Shown here: piece after piece, positions 1 to 6,801 of the stretch
Layout of the letters: every line of letters begins with the position of its first letter
Numbering within the stretch: the stretch's first letter is position 1
DNA from: QHXQ01 sp036389375
GTDB taxonomy: Bacteria > Acidobacteriota > Blastocatellia > Pyrinomonadales > Pyrinomonadaceae
NCBI GenBank assembly: GCA_036389375.1
Contig: DASVQA010000036.1
Coordinates: 1-22,629, forward strand
Reading direction: 5' to 3'
Length of the DNA stretch: 22,629 nt
Program-made: the position numbers and the translations under genes
The notes under the pieces: model-generated
The model's database searches: none
What the model saw: the letters and a program-made list of their open reading frames with translations, nothing else
Told to the model about the DNA's origin: nothing

Positions 1-738
1 GTCCTTCAAGATCGCTTCCGCCATCTCGACCGCCGCTGCCGACGGCGCATAGTAAGCCGAGCCGCTCTTAAGTAAGCCGACGATCTCCGCGCCGCCGTTG
101 GCCGTGCGCTTCACAATCGCATCAAGCTGATCCTTCGGCAGCAACTCCGTTACGGGAATCCCGGCGCACGTCGAATAGCGCGGCAGCGGCACCATCGTGT
201 CGCCGTGCCCGCCTAAGACGAACGCGGTCACGTTCTCGACCGACACATCCAGCGCCTCTGCGAGAAAGCAGCGCATGCGCGCCGAGTCCAGCACGCCCGC
301 CATGCCGACCACGCGATGCTTCGGGAAGCCGGAACGTTTAAAGGCCACCTGCGCCATCGCGTCGAGCGGATTCGAGACGATGATCAGGATCGCTTCGGGC
401 GAACTACGGACGATCTCGTCAACCACGTTCGAGACGATGCCTGCGTTCGTCTTCAACAGGTCGTCGCGGCTCATGCCGGGTTTGCGCGCGAGGCCCGCCG
501 TGATGATCACGATATCGGAATCTTTCGTCTGCGTGTAATCATTCGTCGCGCCGATCATGCGCGCGTCAAAGCCTTCGATTGGCGCGGCCTGCGCCAGATC
601 GAGCGCCTTCCCCTGCGGCACGCCCTCGATCACGTCCACGAGGACAACGTCGCCGAGTTCCTTGCTCGCCAGCCAGTGCGCGGCCGTAGCCCCGACGTTG
701 CCCGCGCCCACCACCGTGATCTTGTTTCGCTTGCCCAT
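1..738 (-). CDS. mdh: Malate dehydrogenase, N-terminal part (runs off the window edge)
   Basis: Oxidises malate to oxaloacetate with NAD in the cytosol (TCA cycle). The reverse strand reads openly from an ATG at 738 to the window edge, giving 246 residues of a family usually about 310 long, so roughly the last 65 are missing. Visible are the Rossmann loop GAGNVG (11-16), an acidic residue at the end of strand beta-2 (VVLVDV) that favours NAD over NADP, and LARKPGMSR (83-91), where Arg85 is the substrate-discriminating residue of malate rather than lactate dehydrogenases. N123, R154 and the catalytic His178 in GGHGD are present. A GAAAGGAT ribosome binding site lies about 8 bases before the ATG. 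It is of the LDH-like type and is divergent from the Smr gene across 192 bp. Confidence 0.95.
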   Translation of the reverse strand, partial: MGKRNKITVVGAGNVGATAAHWLASKELGDVVLVDVIEGVPQGKALDLAQAAPIEGFDARMIGATNDYTQTKDSDIVIITAGLARKPGMSRDDLLKTNAGIVSNVVDEIVRSSPEAILIIVSNPLDAMAQVAFKRSGFPKHRVVGMAGVLDSARMRCFLAEALDVSVENVTAFVLGGHGDTMVPLPRYSTCAGIPVTELLPKDQLDAIVKRTANGGAEIVGLLKSGSAYYAPSAAAVEMAEAILKD

Positions 739-930
739 CTTTTTTATCCTTTCAACTCAAGCCATTTTTAGCGCACACGTATGAGACCCTTCGCAGCGCG
801 CGACTTGGCCGGCTTCGTCAACTGCCGCCGCGCGCTGAATTTTATGTGACTTGGAAGAAGCGCGAGTGTAAGGTGCGCTCGCAGCGAGTGTCAAGGCAGA
901 CCGCTGAAACGACGAGGACATGAGCAACGC

Positions 931-1338
931 ATGAATTTACTTGGCTGGTGGCGGAGACGATTCACGACGCGCGCCGGGGCGGCGAGTGCAGATCACGCCG
1001 CGCGCGCGGCTGATGAAGTTGCTGATGAAGTTGCCGACGAGGTCGATCCGTTTGCTCCCTTCCCCGAACCGATTCAGTTAGAGATCACGGACATATTCGA
1101 TCTGCACACCATCGCGCCCCGCGACGTGCGCCGGGCGGTGGAAGCGTATCTGCACGAGGCGCACCGGTTGGGCTTTCGCAGCGTGCGCCTGATTCACGGC
1201 AAGGGGCGCGGCGTGCAACGCGCGAACGTCCGCACTATCCTCGCCCGCACGCCTTTCGTCGTTGACTGGACGGACGCACCACCCGAGGCCGGCGGCCTCG
1301 GCGCAACCATCGCACGCCTGCGCCCGGAGGCGGATTGA
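931..1338 (+). CDS. Small Smr-domain protein
   Basis: A 135-residue protein whose C-terminal half is a stand-alone Smr (small MutS-related) domain. It shows the DLHT signature (about residues 53-56), the helix DVRRAVEAYLHEAH and the HGKGRG loop (about 89-94). Smr domains bind branched or nicked DNA or RNA, and many are nucleases; HGKG is the conserved loop. The first ~45 residues are low-complexity and include a triple ADEV tandem (near 1012-1047), probably a flexible linker. The ATG at 931 is preceded by GAGGA at good spacing. The upstream ATG at 920 opens only a four-codon frame. The stop ends one base before the end of the convergent murQ gene. The cellular substrate cannot be told from the sequence. 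Confidence 0.85.
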   Translation: MNLLGWWRRRFTTRAGAASADHAARAADEVADEVADEVDPFAPFPEPIQLEITDIFDLHTIAPRDVRRAVEAYLHEAHRLGFRSVRLIHGKGRGVQRANVRTILARTPFVVDWTDAPPEAGGLGATIARLRPEAD

Positions 1339-2244
1339 TTAACTCTGTTCGATCAGTTCGACCGCCCGCTGCACGACGTTATGCGCAGCGGCGAGCGCAC
1401 GCTCGGCGGCCGCATGCGAACAGCGCGCCTTGTGCATCACGAGCGCCGTGCGCAGGTCGCCGCCGGCTGCATCGAGCGCGGCCTGCGCGGTCGCTTCGTC
1501 AAGCCCCGTCTCAACCTGAAGAATGCGGCGCGCGCGCGCTTTCAGTTTCTCGTTGCGCGGCTGTAGGTTCGTCATGCGGTTGCCGCTGACGTAACCGAGT
1601 TGGATGAGCGTCGCGGTCGAGAGCATGTTGAGCACAAGCTTCTGCGCCGTGCCGGCCTTCAAGCGCGTCGAACCGGCGATGACTTCGGGGCCGACCTCCG
1701 GCGCGATGGCGACTTCGACCGCGCCTGTGATCGGTGAACCGGGCGCGCAGGTGACGCAAGCCGTGAACGCGCCTGTGCGCCGCGCGTGTTTGACTGCGCC
1801 GATGGTGTAGGGCGTGCGCCCCGAAGCAGCGATGCCGACGACCACATCCTGCGCCGTCACGCCGCGCGCCGCTATGTCGCGTGCGCCGGCCTCTGCATCG
1901 TCCTCCGATGCTTCAGTCGCGCGATAGAGCGCCTCGTAGCCGCCCGCGATGATCCCCTGCACAAGCTCCGGCGCGACGCCGAAGGTCGGCGGGCATTCCG
2001 CCGCGTCCAGCACGCCGAGCCGACCGGACGTGCCCGTGCCCACGTAGAACAGCCGCCCGCCGTTGCCGAGCCGCGCGACGATGCCCGCGACCGCGCGCGC
2101 CACGTCCGGCAGCACGCGTTCGACCGCGCCGGCCACGCGCGCGTCCTCTTCGTTCATCAAGCGCACGATCTCTGCCACCGGCAGACGCGCGATCTCGGCC
2201 GTGCGCGGGTTCGCCTGCTCGGTGATGGGCAGTTGTTCTTCCAT
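1339..2244 (-). CDS. murQ: N-acetylmuramic acid 6-phosphate etherase
   Basis: Cleaves the lactyl ether of MurNAc-6-phosphate to give GlcNAc-6-phosphate and D-lactate, a step in recovering peptidoglycan sugars. The 301 residues match the usual family length. The SIS-type sugar-phosphate fold carries GTGTSGRLGVLDAAECPP (70-86). Glu83 and Glu114 fall at the positions of the two catalytic glutamates of E. coli MurQ, and the C-terminal helical tail is present. The ATG at 2244 was chosen because homology starts at MEEQLP; the open frame runs on upstream but only through the kinase gene in another frame. The start is 17 bases after the kinase stop with a weak ribosome site, suggesting translational coupling. 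The gene ends flush against the convergent Smr gene. Confidence 0.95.
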   Translation of the reverse strand: MEEQLPITEQANPRTAEIARLPVAEIVRLMNEEDARVAGAVERVLPDVARAVAGIVARLGNGGRLFYVGTGTSGRLGVLDAAECPPTFGVAPELVQGIIAGGYEALYRATEASEDDAEAGARDIAARGVTAQDVVVGIAASGRTPYTIGAVKHARRTGAFTACVTCAPGSPITGAVEVAIAPEVGPEVIAGSTRLKAGTAQKLVLNMLSTATLIQLGYVSGNRMTNLQPRNEKLKARARRILQVETGLDEATAQAALDAAGGDLRTALVMHKARCSHAAAERALAAAHNVVQRAVELIEQS

Positions 2245-2261
2245 CGTCTGTTTTGCTTCGG

Positions 2262-3251
2262 TTAACCGGCAAGCGCGAGCCGTTCGAGGTGCGCGCGGGC
2301 CATGCGCGCGGCGGCGATGGCGGGCGGCATCTGCGGCGGCGCGAGATAGGCTTGCGCGGCGACGCCGTTGATGACCTGACGCAAGGGGCTGAGGATCAGT
2401 TCGCCCGCGCGGAAGACGCCGCCCACGTAGGCGACCTGAAAGCGTTCGCGCTGCATCTGCAAACGGCGAATGACGGCGACCGCCGCGCGCCCCAATTCGC
2501 GCCCCGCATCCGTGATGATCGCGCGCGCCACCTCGTCGCGCGCCTCGGCCGCTTCCACGACGTGGCGACCGAACCCCGCGATGCGTTCGTGCGTGATGCT
2601 TGGCGCGTAGATGGCGAGCGAGAGATCGTCGGCTGAAGCGACGTTGAAATAAGCACAGGCGCGCTGGCTTAAAGTCGTATCGGGGCCGCGCCCGTCCGCC
2701 GCCTGCGCGACCGCCTGCAACGCGCGCCGCGCCAGCCAAGCGCCGCCGCCTTCGTCGCCCGCCAAAGGCCCCCAACCGCCCGCGCACATACGTTTCCCGC
2801 GCGCGCTCCGCCCGCAGCAGATCGACCCCGTGCCGGCGATCAGGACAAGACCGGGCGCACCGCTCGTCGCACCGTAGAGCGCAATCTCGGCGTCCGTGAC
2901 GACTTCGACCGAGCCGATGCCAAGTCCGATGAGCGATTCGCGCACGCGCTCGCGCAGGTCGGCGCGGCGCACGCCCGCGAGGCCCACTTCGGCCGCGCCG
3001 ATGTCCGCACGCCTCAGCCCGGCCGCGTCGCACGCCCGATCCGCCGCCTCGCGCACGGCCGCCGCCGCGTTGCTCACGCCCACACGCAGAGGGTTCGACG
3101 GCCCCGCAAAGCCTTCGCCGAGCATCTGACCGCGCTCGTCCGCGACGACCGCGTGCGTCTTCGTGCCGCCGCCGTCCACGCCGAGCACGTAGGCCGGCGC
3201 GCGTGCGTGTGTCTGCCTGGGGAGTTGGCCGGCTGGCGTTTTGTCTTTCAT
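2262..3251 (-). CDS. murK: BadF/BadG-family amino-sugar kinase (MurNAc/GlcNAc kinase, MurK-like)
   Basis: ATP-dependent sugar kinase of 329 residues in the ASKHA fold. Phosphate-1 loop VDGGGTKT is at 25-32, with an Asp-containing VVTDAEIAL segment, a phosphate-2 motif LIAGTGS and a C-terminal adenosine motif around VAYVGGVFRAGE. The BadF/BcrA/NagK family includes the Clostridium MurK that phosphorylates MurNAc and GlcNAc. The adjacent murQ, which uses MurNAc-6-phosphate, makes the same role likely here; the exact sugar is inferred. I chose the ATG at 3251 (MKDKTPAG); an upstream in-frame ATG at 3323 would add 24 Arg-rich residues in the promoter region. It is first in the two-gene salvage operon and divergent from the LysR gene. 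Confidence 0.88.
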   Translation of the reverse strand: MKDKTPAGQLPRQTHARAPAYVLGVDGGGTKTHAVVADERGQMLGEGFAGPSNPLRVGVSNAAAAVREAADRACDAAGLRRADIGAAEVGLAGVRRADLRERVRESLIGLGIGSVEVVTDAEIALYGATSGAPGLVLIAGTGSICCGRSARGKRMCAGGWGPLAGDEGGGAWLARRALQAVAQAADGRGPDTTLSQRACAYFNVASADDLSLAIYAPSITHERIAGFGRHVVEAAEARDEVARAIITDAGRELGRAAVAVIRRLQMQRERFQVAYVGGVFRAGELILSPLRQVINGVAAQAYLAPPQMPPAIAAARMARAHLERLALAG

Positions 3252-3330
3252 CACCTGATGCGTCCGCGAAGGGCGGGCCAGCGCGCGGCCGAGGTTACGC
3301 GCGCCCGCATGCCTGTATTGCAATTCGCGT

Positions 3331-3361
3331 TTGCGATTTTAAGCCCGCGTTGACGTATAAT
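3331..3361 (+). promoter_or_regulatory. Putative sigma70-type promoter for the LysR gene
   Basis: TTGCGA (3331-3336), a 19-base spacer and a perfect TATAAT (3356-3361) lie in an AT-richer gap between the divergent murK and LysR genes. The predicted transcript would start near 3368, about 48 bases before the LysR start codon. The spacer is longer than the ideal 17, so this is a moderate call from motif matching alone. Confidence 0.45.
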
Positions 3362-3415
3362 TGAAACTAAAAGATTTTATCCGTTCGATAATCACGTCTG
3401 ATACCGGAGTCATGG

Positions 3416-4390
3416 ATGGAGATACGGCAACTGCGCGCGCTCGCGGCCATCGCGGAGACGCACACGTTCACGGCCGCGGCCGAGCGCGTCCATATCACAC
3501 AGGCCGCGATCAGTATGCAGATACGGCAACTCGAACAGGAGGTCGGCGCGCCTTTGTTCGTCCGCACGCCGCGCCGCTGCATCCTGACGCACGCGGGCGA
3601 AATCCTGCTCGAACGGGCGCAGCGCATCCTGCGCGAGCACGATGCCGCGCTCGACGAGATGGCGGAACTATCGGGCGCGACGCGTGGGCGCTTGCGGCTG
3701 GGGAGCGCCTCCGCCACGTTCAGCAGCGACCCGCTGCCGCAGATGCTCAAAGCATTGCACGAGCGCCACACGCAGGCGGAGGTGTCGGTCGTCTCCGGCA
3801 CGAGCGAGGCGCTGGTCAGACAGATTCTCGCGGGCGAACTCGATCTGGCCTTCGTCTCGCTACCTGTCGCGGCGCGCGGCGTCCAGACCGAGTTGCTACT
3901 TGAAGATGAGTTGATCGCTATCGCGCATCCCAAGCACCCGCACGCGCAGCAACGCGTGATCAGTTCTTTCACGCTCGCGGGCGAGCCGCTCATTTTGGGC
4001 GAGCGCGGCGGCAACACGCGGCGCTTGATTGACGAGTTTTTCGCCGAGGCCGGCTTGCACCCGAAAGTCGTCATGGAATTGAGCCGGCTGGCTTCGATCA
4101 AGCGCATGGTCGAGGCGGGCTTAGGCGTCGGCATCGTGCCGGTGCAGTCGGCGCTCGAAGAGGTGCAGGACGGGCGGCTCGTGCGTTGGTGGATCGAGGG
4201 CGCGCGGATCAATTCCGAGATGGGGCTGGCGCGGCTGCGCGGCGGTTATCATTCACCGCTCGTCCAGACGTTCGCGCAACTCTGCCGCGAACATTTCGCC
4301 GCAACGGCGCAAGGCTTGGACAAACTGCGCGAGCCTGCGGCGCGCAAAACCACGAAACCAACGAACAGACGAAAGGGGCGGAAACGATGA
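3416..4390 (+). CDS. LysR-family transcriptional regulator
   Basis: A 324-residue regulator. The N-terminal winged helix-turn-helix (1-60) has the classic LysR pattern: RQLRALAAIAE, then FTAAAERVHITQAAISMQIRQLEQEVG, then LFVR. The effector domain follows (about 90-300) in two periplasmic-binding-protein-like lobes, including GELDLAFVSLP and AGLGVGIVPV. The last ~25 residues are a Lys/Arg-rich tail. The ATG at 3416 gives the standard MEIRQL start; ATG at 3412 is out of frame. The stop TGA overlaps the next start as ATGA, so the zinc-finger gene is probably translationally coupled. The inducer and target genes are unknown; the divergent murK-murQ pair and the downstream gamma-glutamyltransferase are the obvious candidates. 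Confidence 0.92.
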   Translation: MEIRQLRALAAIAETHTFTAAAERVHITQAAISMQIRQLEQEVGAPLFVRTPRRCILTHAGEILLERAQRILREHDAALDEMAELSGATRGRLRLGSASATFSSDPLPQMLKALHERHTQAEVSVVSGTSEALVRQILAGELDLAFVSLPVAARGVQTELLLEDELIAIAHPKHPHAQQRVISSFTLAGEPLILGERGGNTRRLIDEFFAEAGLHPKVVMELSRLASIKRMVEAGLGVGIVPVQSALEEVQDGRLVRWWIEGARINSEMGLARLRGGYHSPLVQTFAQLCREHFAATAQGLDKLREPAARKTTKPTNRRKGRKR

Positions 4391-4656
4391 CACAGCGTTG
4401 CGCGCATCTCGCGCAGATGCGCCCGGTCACGCCGAGCGCGGCCGGTTGCGAGGACTGTCTGAAGACGGGCGACAGTTGGGTACACCTGCGCCTGTGCGAA
4501 ACGTGCGGGCACGTCGGCTGCTGCGATAGCTCGCCGAACAAACACGCGACCAAACATTTTCATGCGACCAGCCACCCGCTCATCAAGTCGTTCGAGCCGG
4601 GCGAGGAATGGGGCTGGTGCTATGTGGACGAAATGTTTTTCGAAACGCTCGCCTGA
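4387..4656 (+). CDS. UBP-type zinc-finger protein
   Basis: An 89-residue protein that is essentially one ZnF-UBP domain. The likely metal-binding set is C5 and H7, C21 and C24, C37 and C40, C45, and H53, H57, H59 and H63. The family signatures WVHLRLC (31-37), CGHVGCCDSS and HATKHFHAT...HPLI are clear. In eukaryotes this domain binds the free C-terminus of ubiquitin. In bacteria it occurs as short single-domain proteins of unclear function. The start overlaps the LysR stop by four bases (ATGA). The next gene begins 93 bases downstream. I assign the domain with confidence but no function. Confidence 0.88.
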   Translation: MTQRCAHLAQMRPVTPSAAGCEDCLKTGDSWVHLRLCETCGHVGCCDSSPNKHATKHFHATSHPLIKSFEPGEEWGWCYVDEMFFETLA

Positions 4657-4748
4657 GTTAAAATTCGCGCCGGCAAAAGTCGGCCGCGCGCAAGGATGAA
4701 TCTACAGCGGCCGCCTCGTCCACCGCCCGCTTTTCAGGAGGTACACAC

Positions 4749-6671
4749 ATGCGCCCACAACCTGTCAGCCTGTGCAGAATTTTTAGCGCGCTTGCGCTCG
4801 GCGCGAGCCTGTTGACGACCTCTGTGCCACCGCCGGTGGCGGCTTCGGACACGTTTCGCCCCGTCGTGCGCGGGCGGCGCGGCGTCGTCGCGGGCGGACA
4901 TCCGCTCGCGGTCGCGGCCGGGCTGAGCACGTTGCAGCACGGCGGCAACGCCGTTGATGCGGGCGTGGCGACGGTGCTCGCGGCATCCGTCATAGAGTTC
5001 TCACACTTCTCTTTTGGCGGCGAAGTGCCGATGCTCATCAAGCTGCAAGGGCAGCCGGTGGCGGTGGTCGAGGGGCTGGGACAAGCGCCGCAGAAGGCGA
5101 CGCGCGAGTTCTTCGTGCGCCACGCAGCGGCGACAAAATCGGCGGACGCGGGCACTGCGCCCGACAATGCACGCGCGCAGACGGGCGCAGGTCAGGCGGG
5201 CGCGCTGCCGACCATGGCCGGCGCGAGCGCAGGCGTCATCCCTTCGACGGGGCCGCTCGCGGCGACCGTGCCCGCCGTGCTCGATGCCTGCGTGACGGCG
5301 CTCGACCGCTTCGGCACGATGTCGCTGGCGGACGTGATGCAACCCGCGATTGAACTGGCGGACGGTTTCCCGATTGACGAGTTGCGCGTCGAATACATCA
5401 AGACGCGCGCGCCGGTCTTCTCGCAGTGGCCGGAAGCGCGCAGCCTCTTTCTGCCCGGCGGACAAGTGCCCAAGCCCGGCGACATTTTCGTGCAGGCGGA
5501 TCTGGCCCGGACGCTGCGCGCGCTCGTCAGCGCCGAACGACAGACGGCCCAACGCGGTGGCCGCCACGCTGGTCTGATGGCGGCGCGCGACCTCTTCTAC
5601 AAGGGCGCGCTCAGCCGGCGCATCGGCGACTTCATGCAGACGCACGGCGGCTTGCTCGCGGCGGAAGACATGGCGCAGTTTCACGCGCGCGTCGGGCAGC
5701 CGGTCGTCGGCAGCTATCGCGGTTATGAAATCTACAAGCCGGGTTTCTGGACGCAGGGGCCGGCGTTTGTCGAGACGCTCAACCTGCTCGAAGGCTACGA
5801 CCTCAAACGGCTGGGGCACAATTCGGCCGACTACGTGCATACGGTCGTCGAAGCTTTGAAACTCGCGTTCGCGGATCGCGACCGCTACTACGGCGATCCC
5901 GATTTCGTGCAGATTCCGACCCGTCAACTGCTCGCCAAAGATTACGCCGCGCTGCGGCGCGCGCTCATCCGCGAGCAGCGCGCATCCGTCACACAACAGC
6001 CGGGCGACCCGGCCAACATGAAGCCGCTGCTGGCCGGCGCGATGCTCACGAACGAGCGGCAGTCGCGCGTGCCGGAGAACGAGCGCGCCAACGATACAAC
6101 GTGCGTGAACGTGATTGACAAGGACGGAAACATGTTCAGTGCGACGCCGAGCGGCGCTTGGCTGCCGGCGGTCGTCGCGGGCGACACGGGCGTGTTGATG
6201 GGTCAACGCCTGCAATCGGCGCTGACCGATCCCAACAGCCCTAACGTCGTCGCGCCCGGCAAGCGCCCGCGCATCACGCTCTCGCCGACGCTGGTGCTCA
6301 AAGACGGTGCGCCGTTTATGATCCTCTCGACGCCGGGCGGCGACAATCAGGATCAGGCACTCGTGCAGGTCTTCCTCAATATCGTCGAGTTCGGCATGAA
6401 CCCGCAGGAGGCGGTCGAAGCCCCGCGCTTCGACACGCTGCATCTTGTCAGTTCGTTTGACGATCACAGCTTCGTGCCCGGCTCGCTCAACGTCGAAGCG
6501 CGCTTCGCCGATGATGTCGTCCGGCAACTGCGCGAGCGTGGGCACAAGCTTAAAGTGCAGGGCGCCTGGGGCACGCTCTCTTCGCCAACCGTGATCGTCT
6601 ATAACCCGCAGACGGGCGTGGCTTCGGCGGGCGCAGACCCGCGCCGTGGCCGTTACGCCGTCGCGTGGTAA
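4749..6671 (+). CDS. Secreted gamma-glutamyltransferase-family Ntn hydrolase
   Basis: A 640-residue protein with an export signal (about 1-32, ending VAAS), then the gamma-glutamyltranspeptidase fold. The proenzyme of this family cuts itself before a threonine that becomes the nucleophile; here that is Thr450 in NDTTCVNVIDKDGN (448-461). Other family marks are the GGNAVDAGVA segment (65-74), the VEALKLAFADRDRYYGDP segment and the STPGGD substrate loop (527-532). Two positions differ from classical glutathione-degrading GGT: the Arg of the FREMAP-like segment is missing (VEGLGQAP, 107-114), and TTH is TTC. It may therefore be a GGT-like acylase with different substrates. A strong AGGAGGT ribosome site lies 6 bases before the ATG. 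The gene follows the zinc-finger gene and converges on the TonB receptor. Confidence 0.9.
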   Translation: MRPQPVSLCRIFSALALGASLLTTSVPPPVAASDTFRPVVRGRRGVVAGGHPLAVAAGLSTLQHGGNAVDAGVATVLAASVIEFSHFSFGGEVPMLIKLQGQPVAVVEGLGQAPQKATREFFVRHAAATKSADAGTAPDNARAQTGAGQAGALPTMAGASAGVIPSTGPLAATVPAVLDACVTALDRFGTMSLADVMQPAIELADGFPIDELRVEYIKTRAPVFSQWPEARSLFLPGGQVPKPGDIFVQADLARTLRALVSAERQTAQRGGRHAGLMAARDLFYKGALSRRIGDFMQTHGGLLAAEDMAQFHARVGQPVVGSYRGYEIYKPGFWTQGPAFVETLNLLEGYDLKRLGHNSADYVHTVVEALKLAFADRDRYYGDPDFVQIPTRQLLAKDYAALRRALIREQRASVTQQPGDPANMKPLLAGAMLTNERQSRVPENERANDTTCVNVIDKDGNMFSATPSGAWLPAVVAGDTGVLMGQRLQSALTDPNSPNVVAPGKRPRITLSPTLVLKDGAPFMILSTPGGDNQDQALVQVFLNIVEFGMNPQEAVEAPRFDTLHLVSSFDDHSFVPGSLNVEARFADDVVRQLRERGHKLKVQGAWGTLSSPTVIVYNPQTGVASAGADPRRGRYAVAW

Positions 6672-6712
6672 CTGAGGTTTGAGTTAGCGAGCAGCAGTTT
6701 GCAACACAGAGC

Positions 6713-6758
6713 ACGCGCAGAGGCCGCAGAGATTCAATTCTCTGCGGCCTCTGCGCGT
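6713..6758. terminator. Perfect 20-bp hairpin between convergent genes
   Basis: Arms 6713-6732 and 6739-6758 are exact reverse complements with a 6-base loop (TTCAAT). The arms contain a repeated CGCAGAG core. It sits between the ends of the GGT gene (6671) and the TonB receptor gene (6802), where a bidirectional terminator would be expected. No T-tract follows on either strand, so it may act as a transcript-end stabiliser or a dispersed repeat rather than a classical intrinsic terminator. Confidence 0.6.
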
Positions 6759-6801
6759 GTTGGGTTGCATTGCGGCTACGCCAAACCTGTTCGCGCCGCA
6801 G

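Noticed and set aside
1012..1047. Tandem 12-base repeat in the Smr gene as a mobile or regulatory repeat
   Set aside because: It is in frame, encodes a triple ADEV and lies in the disordered N-terminal part; simple slippage explains it.
1339..3033. A single 564-residue minus-strand frame
   Set aside because: Only the part from 2244 down matches MurQ. The Arg-rich upstream half is the out-of-frame shadow of the MurK-like kinase, which is clearly coded in another frame.
5001..6545. Long antisense frame (514 residues) under the GGT gene
   Set aside because: His/Arg-rich shadow composition with no recognisable domain; the plus strand codes a well-supported enzyme.
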